Positions 45,701 through 56,900 of a stretch of 64,000 nt of DNA are shown here, piece by piece. How positions within the stretch are numbered: the stretch's first letter is position 1; each line of letters begins with the position of its first letter. The DNA comes from Athripsodes cinereus. Lineage: Eukaryota > Arthropoda > Insecta > Trichoptera > Leptoceridae. A model generated the notes under the pieces. It did not search any database and had not been told where the DNA came from. It saw nothing but the letters and a program-made list of their open reading frames with translations. Location of the stretch: NCBI GenBank assembly GCA_947579605.1, contig OX388320.1, positions 4,154,001-4,218,000 of the forward strand. The letters run 5' to 3'. The translations under genes were made by a program, and so were the position numbers.

Positions 45701-47327
45701 GTAGAAGAGGTAAGACTGATATTTATAAAATACTTTTAAAACTGAATCTACAACTAAGAACTCGAGGGAATTATGTACGCATAGTTTTATGCCAACGCTC
45801 ATCTAAGACTGATTGATATGAAATTATATTGGTCACACGATTAATTTATAAAATATTTATAAAATACTTTTAAAACTGAATCTACAACTAAGAACTTGAT
45901 GGAATTATGTACGCATAGTTTTATGCCAACGCTCATCTAAGACTGATTGATATGAAATTATATTGGTCACACGATTAATTTATAAAATATTTATAAAATA
46001 CTTTTAAAACTGAATCTACAACTAAGAACTTGATGGAATTATGTACGCATAGTTTTATGCCAACGCTCATCTAAGACTGATTGATATGAAATTATATTGG
46101 TCACACGATTAATTTATAAAATATTTATAAAATACTTTTAAAACTGAATCTACAACTAAGAACTTGATGGAATTATGTACGCATAGTTTTATGCCAACGC
46201 TCATCTAAGACTGATTGATATGAAATTATATTGGTCACACGATTAATTTATAAAATATTTATAAAATACTTTTAAAACTGAATCTACAACTAAGAACTTG
46301 ATGGAATTATGTACGCATAGTTTTATGCCAACGCTCATCTAAGACTGATTGATATGAAATTATATTGGTCACACGATTAATTTATAAAATATTTATAAAA
46401 TACTTTTAAAACTGAATCTACAACTAAGAACTTGATGGAATTATGTACGCATAGTTTTATGCCAACGCTCATCTAAGACTGATTGATATGAAATTATATT
46501 GGTTACACGATTAATTTATAAAATATTTATAAAATACTTTTAAAACTGAATCTACAACTAAGAACTTGATGGAATTATGTACGCATAGTTTTATGCCAAC
46601 GCTCATCTAAGACTGATTGATATAAAATTATATTGGTCACACGATTAATTTGGCCGCATTACCATTTATTTTTGAATTTATAGTTATTTTGAAAGGTCAT
46701 TGGTTAAAAGATGTGGCCCATACATAAATATCAATGGGACACCATTGCAGCGCAACCGTGGTGTCTTCCGAGGCACCATAGAGTCATAGACACCATCAGA
46801 ATCCCCACTGTATCAGAACGAAGAAAAAAGTCGACATTTTATGGCGTGGTACCTGGGTGGTGGCGACGCCAGCAACATTCTGTGGATGCATTGAAGTTGG
46901 TCGCGTCGCCATATAATATACATTTTGTTGGTCACAGCGACTGCTTGCGCTGCCATGGTTTTCCGGTGAAATATGCGTCTGCTATATTTTTTAAATATAT
47001 TTCTAGGGTCTGACATTGAACAAAACATTCATCAGAATGTTAAACTTACAACTTTTTTATCCATCAAAAGCTGTCAGTTTTATAAAATGGACCACGATTC
47101 TCGGAGGTTTTTGTGGAAGTATTTACGCATTTATTTTACACCGGAAAGAAAAAGCACAAGTAAAAAGTGTCCGTAAATCAAACGCCACAGCGCCAGTAGA
47201 ATCTGGAATAAGTAGTGCAACTAATTCGGCAGAAAACCAAAATATTCGTGGGATGACACCTTTGGATAAAGACAAGCAAGTTATAAGCAATGATTCACCA
47301 CTACCTGGCAGGGCTATGAGATTTTAA
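39728..47327 (+). CDS. CD36/SNMP-like scavenger receptor class B, copy 3 (544 aa, diverged)
   Basis: Exons 39728-39859, 40190-40347, 40859-41006, 42755-43006, 44029-44240, 44900-45185, 45584-45709 and 47007-47327. Exons 2-5 and 7 keep the lengths of copies 1 and 2; exon 1 is one codon longer, exon 6 three codons shorter and exon 8 five codons longer. Motifs seen: TM1 (GSGSSLIFGILLGYVLFPVI), RNKTDMKDMWVKLPF, KEVGPYIYE, DFAPKAICSAYK, HCNDFQGTDATIF, YRGIKTYRFVADFGDLPNEP, ISLPHFYKVD, and TM2 after FYPSKAVSFIKW. Exon 5 ends at a weaker donor, GTTGGT. It ends with TAA, and I see no relative of the conserved tail of the other copies after it. It is an older paralogue with presumably a related but distinct ligand. 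Confidence 0.92.
40390..40560 (+). repeat. fragment of the GGCTACCCCACTTGTGGG family (intron 2 of gene 3)
   Basis: GTGAGTTTTCATGTGTCC, CATCCTCGGTTCAGCGATGA and TGCCATCTATCCTGAATGTT follow the family order. Confidence 0.6.
41100..42080. other. intron 3 of gene 3, AT-rich
   Basis: I see no exon. A TTTATTTATTTATT run near 41965 and CACGTCCGAAGCCTTTTACA at 42004 resemble a LINE 3' end also seen near 6200. Confidence 0.45.
42085..42305 (+). repeat. copy of the GGCTACCCCACTTGTGGG family (intron 3 of gene 3)
   Basis: It holds TAAGTTTTCGAGTGTCCTGT, CATCTTAAATTCAGCGATGA, GGCTTGCCACCCATCCTGAA and TGGGATATGCCGTGATGGTA. Confidence 0.85.
43100..43450 (-). mobile_element. tRNA-derived SINE (second family), intron 4 of gene 3
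   Basis: On the minus strand the head reads GGTGGCGCGGAGGTTTGAGT (A-box region), then TTGGGTTCAATTCCCGGCC (B box), followed by a body shared with 62945-63580 and 49915-50040. Confidence 0.8.
44440..44625 (+). mobile_element. LINE 3' end (WEEVTQLAQ family), intron 5 of gene 3
   Basis: EVTQLAQRRSECRRLVSALC, then SREER and a stop, followed by a GATGAGTGAGTGAG tail; it matches 3515-3732. Confidence 0.8.
45718..46651. repeat. 134-bp tandem repeat, seven copies, intron 7 of gene 3
   Basis: The landmark ACGATTAATTT recurs at 45837, 45971, 46105, 46239, 46373, 46507 and 46641, exactly 134 bp apart. The copies are nearly identical; the first has ACTCGAGGG where the others have ACTTGATGG. Confidence 0.97.
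46655..46990. other. GC-richer unclassified insert before the last exon of gene 3
   Basis: The segment with GCAACCGTGGTGTCTTCCGA and CTGGGTGGTGGCGACGCCAG stands out from the AT-rich intron and contains the chance frame 46711-47013. It is probably a transposon piece, but I cannot name it. Confidence 0.4.
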
Positions 47328-49330
47328 TGGAGAAGTAATCTCGAGAAAATTAAAAATATTGTCATTGTTTCATTTATTTTTCGTCTTAAATTAATGAGAT
47401 TACTTCAATATGTGTGTATTTGACATATAAAACTACACTTACTTGTTTTTTGAAAATCTTTTTATGTCCAATTTTGGGATGTGTAGCTTGACACTAGATT
47501 ATTGGACTATGAATCAAGAGTTTCTGAGTTTGCATTTTCCTGATGCAGTCCTATTCCTCCATCAACAGGTCGGCACGCATGTATCACTTTAAATAATATT
47601 TTACCAGAGTTTTCATTTAGTAATTTAAAATGTTTACGATTTTCCTGAAAACGATGGGCTAATTATTTTTCTTTCTTTTAAATTTCTGGTTTAATAAAAA
47701 GTAGTTTTTAACTGTATTAAGTAATCAAAAGCATTTAAATATTTTTTCTGATTTTGAATTTATTATATCACAACCTTTATCTACTAAGTTAAGCAGATTC
47801 TTATCGGATCATATGCAACTAAAAAAAGGTAAACAGACATAGAAATGCGGAAACAAAAAAATTGAAATAAACAAAATATTATGCATCCCTTTGTGCTATC
47901 TGTAGCGGATCTCCTCAAAAGGGGCCTTTTTTGCTTTTAAAGTTGCTGCGGGTTCCTTTTACTTAGTCCTTGTCCCCTTGCTTTTTTGGGCATGCATGTG
48001 CTCCCGTAATGTCTATTTATTTACATATGTATTTTTATTCATGTTATCAATGACTGTTCAAATTCAATTTCGTTTTATACTACATGTAATTTGAATGTTA
48101 AGTTTTGCGAGGGTAAGCAGATGTAAATTTTATTTTCAGCGTTTTTTTAATTAATTATGTAACCTTAACTTATGATCGAGAACCGAAATTAAGTCCCATA
48201 AAAATATGGTCATCACATATATGGAAAAAAGTTGAGTTTTTTCAAATATAAACATGGGGTTTGACAAAATTAACGTCGACTCAGTAAATAAATTGACAAT
48301 ACAATACAGGTTGTATGTTCTTGATAGTATAATATGCTTTTTTATCCACCAGATAGCAGAACAAATATAATCCCAAATTCTCTTGAACGTTCATATTGAT
48401 ATTTTCAACATAGCAACCAATGATTTTATTGCCAGGATAATACTCTCCTTTAATTCTGTTCTTTTTTTTTGAAGATGTCTCTTCTGTAATTTTTTTCCCT
48501 CGATGGTTTTTTCATTTCGCTTTTTTTTCCTGCTTAGATCACCCTGACCAAAAGGTATTATGGTCTCAGTATAGGGTGACATTTTTAAGATAATAATAAA
48601 ATTAATGTAGCTACGTTTGCAAATTTGCATTTGCATGTTATTCAATTTCTAGTTATGAAATACTTAGTATTTTATTTTACACAAGTTAAAAAAGAACTAT
48701 GTCAAATTAAATCACATAAATAAAGTTTGTTTTTGCTACACATTCAAGATCTGTTTTATTTATAATCTACATTACATCAAGAGCCTCAATTTATGTGATA
48801 CCTAAACAAATTCATATTCAGAATATCTGATACAAGTTCAAAGAATCTAAATTGACAGACGCAGCATGCAAAACATCGCTTTGATGGAAAAGGTCAGGAG
48901 TTTCTTATGAACTAGGATTAATATCAAGGAATGAAGAGAAGTGCTTTGAACAGGAAGGAAGTAAACATTGGTAGCTCGTGCGGCAAAATTCATGAACTGT
49001 AAGTGACAAGGATCAGTACTTCATGAAACAAATAAATAACAGAATATATTATAGAAACAGTAATCATTTTATTAATAGTTTCAAAACATAATAATTATTA
49101 TTTTACATACTTATTATTAAATTTTTTTTTTTCGTTCATGGTACACCATAAAGAAAATGGTGTTAATCAATTTCACTATGACTGCTGATACTTAATTACA
49201 ATACTTCAATCGCCTCACTAATTATTGTTAACTTACTCGTATTATAATTATTATAATACTTTATATACAAATATTGCAAAGAATGGGAATTAAATATTTC
49301 TCATAAATCAATCGATTAGAAATTTTGTCC
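47328..49330. other. 3' flank of gene 3 and intergenic AT-rich sequence
   Basis: A poly(A) signal AATAAA lies at 47693-47698. 47880-48010 (AAAAGGGGCCTTTTTTGC and what follows) looks like a LINE 3' end. The minus-strand frame at 48391-48645 is Lys-rich and unsupported. I see nothing else. Confidence 0.45.
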
Positions 49331-49381
49331 ATAAGGATTACAAGGACCCGGACGTCCCTCATTCACAATATTTCGTTCCTA

Positions 49382-49565
49382 TGACAAAAACATTAAGACT
49401 TTGGGAATTTGGTGGGAAGAGGTGACTCATTTTACGCACGAATGAAGGAGATTGGTTTCTACCTTTTAACGCTTCTCTCACAGGACAGAAACCAATCTCC
49501 TCCATTCGTGCGTAAATTGCGTCACCTCTTCTCACGACATTCCCAAAGTTTTGATGTTTATGTCA
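49382..49565. repeat. foldback of a LINE 3' end (79-bp arms)
   Basis: 49382-49460 and 49487-49565 are inverted copies of the WEEVTQLAQ-family end (GAAGAGGTGAC then TTTACGCACGAATG) with a 26-bp loop. Confidence 0.85.
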
Positions 49566-49570
49566 ATCAT

Positions 49571-49761
49571 CAAGCATCAAGCAAAAATCTTAAATCTTAA
49601 ATCTTTCGGCGACAATTCGGAGCATTCTCCGAAGAAATATTGGAATGAATGCCATCGTTACCCGTCCATGAGACGTTTTAATGAAGGCATTCATTCGAAT
49701 ATTTCTTCGGAGAATGCTCCGAATTGTCGCCAAAAGATTTAAGATTTTTGCTTGATGCTTG
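49571..49761. repeat. second foldback, about 80-bp arms and 32-bp loop
   Basis: CAAGCATCAAGCAAAAATCT, then GGCGACAATTCGGAGCATTC and CCGAAGAAATATTSGAATGA, pair with 49686-49761. The left arm has a 7-bp duplication (TTAAATC). Confidence 0.88.
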
Positions 49762-49914
49762 ACTTTCGCATCTGACGTTCTCAAAACATGACAGTTTTAT
49801 TTCTACTTATATCTAATTCAGTGTTATTCTTTAGATATTTTTTTGGAGTATCGTTCGCTGCTGAGCCTTGTCAAGGTGCCAATACCGAACCGTAGAGAAA
49901 CAACATGTTGTATA

Positions 49915-50040
49915 TACAATTCACACAGACCGAACTAGTCCCAAACTAAGATATGGATCTCGTATTATGGGTACCTACTAACACGACGATACACAAATAT
50001 TGAGATAATGCTGCAAGCATTGAACATATGAGTATATATG
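49915..50040 (-). mobile_element. fragment of the second SINE family
   Basis: ACAATTCACACAGACCGAAC, CTAAGATATGGATCTCGTAT and ACACGACGATACACAAATAT match the bodies at 43100-43450 and 62945-63580. Confidence 0.6.
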
Positions 50041-50279
50041 AAAATACATAGTTTTCAAATAACAAATTCTGTTATTTTAAACATAGAAAAACACGTCCTA
50101 TTTAAATAAAAATATCATAAATAAAAAAAATACAATTCTTTTATTATTCAGGCAGGTGTTCGCAAAACCGAACTCATAAGACAATTTACATATTATAAAC
50201 AAATATGTATGGGTTAGTTGGAAGATATCGCGCTTCTGCGATAAACTCGCCCATTGCACAGATTTATCTGTCTGGTTCT

Positions 50280-50740
50280 ACAATGTTTATATTTTAATAA
50301 TGGTCGGGTGGGGTGAGGGGGCGTGGGTCGGTTTTGCGGTGTTGAGTTGTTCCCTCCGCGGAGGTGTGGGTGTATGTCGTGCTTCGCAGGTGTTGGCATC
50401 CGGGGTTGCCTAGTACCATGGGCTGCCCTTGATCCCATTGCTTTGTGGGGTGTGATGTATGCCTGCATTTCTGTGGGGGGGGGGGGGGGGTGGCTCGGTG
50501 CTGCGGGGCTGGCTTGTGCCCCTTTGCCTTGTCACCGTAGATATTGAGTTACGCTTTAATTTTAATTTTAATTTAATTTAATTTAATTGAATTATCTGAT
50601 TGTGCATGCTGTAGACGCTCTTAATTGGGGAACTGGCCAGATCTTATTGTATGTTTGTAATTTATGTATTGTGTTGTCAGTTTTCTGTGAGTGTCTCTAT
50701 GAAATAAAATAAAATAAAAAAAATAATGTTTTTTTTTTGT
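50280..50740 (+). mobile_element. GC-rich 3' UTR of a non-LTR element
   Basis: The window's most GC-rich stretch (GTGGGGTGAGGGGGCGTGGG) with a run of 16 G at 50475-50490 passes into TTTGTAATTTATGTATTGTG and an A-rich tail. This resembles GC-rich 3' UTRs of insect LINEs; no coding part is present. Confidence 0.45.
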
Positions 50741-50754
50741 GTGCAATAAAGATT

Positions 50755-50975
50755 TTTATTATTATTATTAAGTTCTGATGTTCTGTAAATGGCAGGTGTT
50801 CGCAAAATCTAATGTATTAGACAATAAACATAATATATACAATTCAGCGATGAGGCATGTCACCAGTCCTTAATGTCTTAACGTTTATTGTTACGGCGAA
50901 GACCACTTGCATGTTTGTTAAGTGCAGACGGTCCTCTGGCTATCCTTCTACTAGAAAGTACCATGATGATATGAA
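50755..50975 (+). repeat. copy of the GGCTACCCCACTTGTGGG family
   Basis: TGTAAATGGCAGGTGTTCG, AATTCAGCGATGAGGCATGT and CACCAGTCCTTAATGTCTTA keep the order; the 3' end has drifted. Confidence 0.7.
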
Positions 50976-51834
50976 AAATCTGAAAATAAACTACAGTCTG
51001 TACCGTCATTGTGTGACATTTGGTTCTCTGATTGAATACCTATTTGCACAGCGTCGATTTGACCCTTAGAAACATTTTCATTAGATTTGATTGTGTCTAA
51101 TGTGAAGTTGTCTGTCACCGCCTTTGGAAAATTTAAGCCGCATACAGAAAGTAGAAAGGTAGTACCTACTTATGTCAATATTTTTGATAAAGTTAAAATT
51201 TGTGAGTGTTACATGGTATTAATTTTCCATCTTAAACATGACTGTATAATCACGTATTAATGAGAAACATGTGCCAATAGATTAAAAGCTTTTCAGAATA
51301 TCGATAGGACTGCTTATCTGTTGAAATCTGCTTAATCTAAATAATGACATTTAATTAAAACATCTAAATATACTAAATTGGTGTATGAACACGTGAATTG
51401 TATAATATCATGTTTAGGTATATAATATTTTGCTGCATTTATTTTCTTATTTATATGAAAATTAAGCTACCACAAGATACATTCTCCTAAAATAATAATG
51501 TTATATCATCTACTACGGCAGGGGTGGATAAACAGAAACCAAACGTTCGCGCGTACCATTTTTCAGAAGTCAATTTTGAATAGTCGACTAACAAAACCAG
51601 ATTCGAGATTCTGAGAAAAAATTATTTATGTTTAACCAAGGAAACGTCAAATATTTCCTATTCGATTTTGAAAATTTGGTGACGGTGATGTAAATACTTA
51701 TTAAGGAAATTATAAAATTTTGGAATCTGAGGTTTAAGAAGGTCCTCACTTTTAAAAAATCAGAATATTTCTTTGACAAAACATAGAAGATCACGAGATA
51801 TTTCAAATTCCTATTAGATTCCTAGAAGAAGCTG

Positions 51835-51985
51835 ACAAGGGCAGGTGTCAAACTTGTGTGTTGAAAGACTTGGTTTAGAGTGGCCAGAGGTCCTGAAAGC
51901 AGCGATGGACAGGGATCTCTGGAGGAGGTACCTAGGCGCAATGGGCCCCCGACCCAACTAGGACAAGGGGAAGAAGATCTATATA
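51835..51985 (+). mobile_element. LINE 3' end (same family as 5034-5140)
   Basis: The translation reads LEWPEVLKAAMDRDLWRRYL then GAMGPRPN and a stop. The copy is a little longer than the one at 5034-5140. Confidence 0.8.
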
Positions 51986-52186
51986 TGTATGTATAAGATA
52001 CGCTTTCCAAAAATCTTGCGAGGAGGGGGGGGGGGTTAGACATTTACGTGTAAGGGATCTCATAAAAAACTGGAAATCTGATCTCCGTTCTTGCTTGCGG
52101 GTCGATCGCTTGTCGTCTAGTTTTATGTATATTGCCGATGGTATAAGTTTGGTCACCCCTGATCTACGGTTTATATTTATCTATAC

Positions 52187-52564
52187 TAGTGATGTAACGA
52201 ATCTCTGAATTTGGATATTTGTTGCCGACGTTCGCGAATGCGAATAGCGAATATTGACTTACTTAAATTTCTACAATTTCTCAAACATTAAAATTTCTAC
52301 CCCCCCCCCCCCCGTCGCCAAATTTTCAAAATGGTATAGTAATTTAAAATATTTGAAAACTCCTCGGTTTTGTTAAAGAATATTTTCGTGCAGTACCTTT
52401 TTCTACAATGGACCGGGTAAGTATCCGGAATTACCGATACTTTATTACCAAAATAATTTTCGCAAAACATTCGCATATTTTTTTGCGAATACGAATGCAA
52501 ATGCGAATACTTTGAAATCTGCGAATATTCGCGAATACGAATACGAATATTCGTTACATCACTA
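52187..52564. mobile_element. 378-bp hAT-like MITE with 8-bp target-site duplication
   Basis: The ends TAGTGATGTAACGAAT and ATTCGTTACATCACTA are perfect inverted repeats, flanked by ATCTATAC at 52179-52186 and 52565-52572. The middle shares AAATTTTCAAAATGGTATAG with the hAT-like element at 57331-61509. Confidence 0.92.
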
Positions 52565-52579
52565 ATCTATACACCACAT

Positions 52580-53530
52580 TTCTCCGCCATCGTTGTTATA
52601 AATCTACCGCCTGTATAATTTACCGAATGGATTTAGTATTATTATTCTACAATGAGGTCTACTCGGTTTGTAGGTAAACAGTTTAAAACAATATATTATT
52701 AGGTTTATTTAACTAAGGTTTTATAACATCTAAATATGTTTTAGAAGTAAAATTATAGAAATTTTCATGGTTTTTAGTTGGTTTAAAATGTAGCTTGATG
52801 GCAGTGTCGGACTTTTGATCCAGAGATTTAAGTTCGATTCCTTACACCGCTAATCTAGATCTACTTCACATTATTTTTACTGTGAAGAAGTTTTTTTTGA
52901 AATGTAGTTGAGATAAATTAAATTCAGATTAAATAAATTTTTATATGACCTATGTATTATAATAAATGTGAACAATGTAACCCAAATTTTATTATACAAA
53001 GATGCAATTGAAATTTGTAAAAAACGGTAACAATTAGGTAACATATGAATATCACGATAATTAACAATAACATGAAATTAAATAATGACAATGTCCATGG
53101 TAACATTTCGGTAAGATTTGGATCTTATTGGTGTTTATAATATAATTTTTGTATATTGATTATTGTAACTTTGTGAAAAATCATTTTATAATAATTACAA
53201 AACCAGTAAATTTTCATTTGTGTGAATTTTATTATTTCCAAAGGGCTAAAGTATAAAGAGCTTGCTTCGAAAGGTCAAAGAAAATATTTATATTCATTAA
53301 AGTGAAAATTATTAGTGGTTTTGTATTGTTTTATTTAATTTTTGTTATTTTATAAGTTATCTATTTTAAAAGTAAAGACAGAAAAAATTAGAGATAATGA
53401 TAAAATGATGTACGTGGGAGATTACAGAGAATTTCTAAATGTTATAGCTCAAAACTTGTGTAATTCTAATGTGCAGGTAACTGATGATGTGATAAAATAA
53501 TGAAATAAATTATAAAACTTATAACTTAGT
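52580..53530. other. AT-rich intergenic stretch
   Basis: I see nothing recognisable. Confidence 0.45.
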
Positions 53531-53536
53531 CACTTA

Positions 53537-53654
53537 TGGCCGGTTTCAATAATCTATCTATCCGCTACTGTCGATTGAAATCTATTGTGTTCTATATTTT
53601 AAATCATACATTTCAATCGATAGTCACGGATAGATAGGTTATTGAAACCGGCCA
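53537..53654. mobile_element. 118-bp MITE, TTA target-site duplication
   Basis: The ends TGGCCGGTTTCAATAA and TTATTGAAACCGGCCA are perfect inverted repeats that continue imperfectly for about 45 bp. TTA flanks it at 53534-53536 and 53655-53657, fitting the TWA targets of PIF/Harbinger elements. Confidence 0.88.
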
Positions 53655-53986
53655 TTAATGGCTTAAATACATACCTAATTAATTAAAGCGTTACAAATCA
53701 ATACAAAAATCACAATACATTGGTAACTATAAAAGATTTAACATTAAAATCAACGCCTCAAAAGCATAGATAAAGTTAACATAACATTCAAACATGCTCA
53801 CTAGATGAACTGCCGATTTTGACAGTTCAATCAGCTGATCTGTTGGCGGCCATCTTCGATTCACTATATTTTGTACACAACAGACCACGATTTTTCAGAT
53901 CGTTCATTTTTTAAGTCCATGTTTCTTACAGAATGAATAACATATAAATATTTTGATTATTTTTTCTTAGAAGAAAGATAGCAAAC

Positions 53987-56900
53987 TTAATCTTTTTTCA
54001 CTTTTCTCACTTTGAAATGATCCAACACATATCTTAATCCTGCTTTTAATAACCAATAAATAAACGAGAAAACAATAAAAGCTATTCCTATGAACAAGAA
54101 CAAAATATCAAGGCAATAATACTGAATGAAATTGAAATTCCTTGCTGGAGATAAAAGGTGCTTAGCACCCTTATGTCTCAAAACGTACTCAGTCCAGTAA
54201 ACACCCTTTTCGAGTGGCGTTTCCTTTTGATCTCTAAGTAACGACTGCCTGTATTTCACTTCATCTTTATATTTTGGATTGTTGATCACTTCGTTGATGG
54301 CTTTGAGTAGATCTTCATGTTGTAAATCTTGAAGATCCAGTTTGATGGCGTACCCGTCCAATTCCGCTTTGGCTGCGTTGGCATCTTGATCACAGAACAC
54401 TGGCATTGTGACCACCGGTACTCCATGATAGACAGTCTCATACATGCTCAACAAACCTCCATGAGTTACAAATGCTCGGATCTTTTTATGTCCTGAAAAA
54501 GATAAACCTTATTAAACTTTTTAACATTAAATCATTTTCCATCTTTTTGGTTTACCACCTGAATCATTCTTGTCTGATTTTCTATATTTTCCCATTGATT
54601 GTTTCTGATTATTAATAAAAAAATAATAATACATGTAATAATGTTTTAAAATATTTAAAACAAATATATAATTATATTTGAATTTCCAAGAAACCGATCT
54701 TAAGCTTATAAAAAAACTGAATTAATTTAATTAGTCTACAATCTTTATCAATATGGCGTATATAAGTTTGGTTGGGAAAACCTACGTCAAAACCTACGAA
54801 AAAGAGTTAGAATGCCAAATGCTTTGAAAAAGAAAGATTACTTCAGAAATTCCATAAATAATATAAAAAGTTGGTAAATATGCCTGGAAGCCAAAATAGC
54901 ACAATCCCACCATTTCTTCCGGAAAATGTATTGTTCAAAAGTTGAAAAAATAATATTTTATGTTTTATGTATTACATAGTACAATAATAAATTGACTTAT
55001 AAGTTTCTTACTCAAACAAATTAGACGAAGGGTTTTTCAATAGAACGATATCTTGTAGAAGCGATACTAGGCTTTTTTTATATTGCCCATGCTTTCGTAT
55101 GAAAATTCTTTATTCTGTGTACAGTTTGGTAAAGGAATTTAAGAGAACACCGGAACTTTAAATCTTCTTTCTACCCTTCCACCGTATATTCGCTAAATTT
55201 GAAATTTGGTATAGGAATTTGAGATATTTTACGAACTCATCGTTTTTGTATAACAATTTCATACAACACGTGTCTTTTCGAGATAGGCATGCGGTGCTTT
55301 TTTGTATTATGGAAAGCTCGCCTCCAATATATTGTTTTTTTTACATACTTTGGTTCCAAGAAAGCTCTATTCAAACTGTAGGGACAAAAATGTTTTCAAC
55401 TCTTTAACCCTTTCTTAGCAAATTATAATAAATTTTATTTTAACCATTGTTTTTATACCAAAACACCTACTACATAATTATGTAGCTAGAGGGAATTTTG
55501 TACCAATACTCTATCTTTTCTACATTGTTAGTTTTCTTAGAATATTACCCACTTAGATTGCTATGCTTGGGTAGATGTTATTCTAATTGTGTTTTTCACC
55601 TATTTGGTACTATTTTCAACTCTTTAACCCTTTCTTAGCAAACTATAATTAATTTAATGTTTACCATTGTTTTTATACCAAAACACCTACTACATAATTA
55701 TGTAGCTAGAGGGAATTTTGTACCGATACTCTATCTTTTTTACATTGTAAGTTTTCTTAGAATATTACCCAATTAGATTGCTATGCTTGGGTAGATGTTA
55801 TTCTAATTGTGTTTTTTACCTACTTGGTATCTACTATTTTAAATCTTCCAAGAAAAATTAGTTGCTTTTGTTTATATTACTGGAGGCTACAATAATTTAG
55901 CAACATAAACCACTTGAATTATTTTATGTGTGAATATTCAAACAAAGGTTTATATTGAGGTATAATTATACAATTTTTTAATACATTTTAATAGTATGAA
56001 TTATTACGCATTTATTGTTTGAAAATTTTGATGAATTTTTGAAACTATAAAAATCCCGTGATGTCCCGGTTCTATTGAACAGGTATCCCACTCTTTTCTA
56101 TAATTTTTCGAGTGTCCTGTAAAAGGCAGTTATTCGAAAAACATCCCGAATAAAACATTTTTTTTTTTTTAAAAAAAAGATATATCTGGGTTTTGTCATA
56201 AACCCAAATACAACTTTATACACCTTTCACAGTAAGCTAAAAGCTTGTGTCGTGAAAGGGGAGTTTGCCGGCACCTGGGATCGAACCCCGGACCTCATGT
56301 TCATAAGGCCGAGACTCTACCTCCAGGCTACCGACGAACTCAAATTTTAGCATCTTCAATTCAGCGATGAGGCGTGCTTTGCCTTAAATTTTATGACGTG
56401 CTATGCCTGTCCTGTATCTCTTAAATTTTATATTTGCTCGTTAGGCAGGGCTTAGTATGCATTTTCTTTCTATGAGAATCTCATCACCATCATCATGGCC
56501 CTCAACGCTCCTCTTGGGAGCACAGGCCAGAAACCAGCCTCTTCCATTCAGAGCGGCTCGACATCAATTGCGTCACCTCTTCCTACAAAATTCCCAGTGA
56601 TCTGGTGTCGTTGTTATAGGAGGGACGTCTGGGCCGTTGCAACCCTTGCGGATGGAAGAACAGTAGGTACTCTTTTTGTGAATTTATCTACAAATTGATC
56701 TATAACTAAAAAAAATGTTATATTTACCTAATAGATCCTGCTGTGGAAGCCATTTACTGATTTTGATATTTTGCGGAAGATCCACCATAGATTTATCATC
56801 TTCCCATTTCCATAGGACTTGATATGGAAGCTTGGCAAAGGTCCGAACGAGGATTCTTCTAAGTAAGTCAGGCATGTTCCCGGTCTTCACTGAAGAGCCC

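Larger units (their letters stand above)
54493..56727. other. UGT intron with a 220-bp tandem duplication and SINE
   Basis: The intron is AT-rich. Two direct copies starting near 55397 and 55617 (CAACTCTTTAACCCTTTCTT) run about 220 bp each. The distal part has the interrupted repeat, SINE and LINE listed separately. Confidence 0.7.

Noticed and set aside
45718..46651. CRISPR-like array
   Set aside because: Units are contiguous without spacers and the genome is eukaryotic.
46711..47013. 100-aa frame before the last exon of CD36-like gene 3
   Set aside because: It lies mostly in the intron in a different frame from the exon and has no recognised motif.
50214..50547. Frames on both strands in GC-rich DNA
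   Set aside because: Low-complexity G runs, no protein motif, and LINE 3' UTR-like context.
56172..56338. Functional tRNA gene
   Set aside because: A- and B-box-like motifs are present, but the cloverleaf is poor and the sequence continues into a SINE body and A/T tail.
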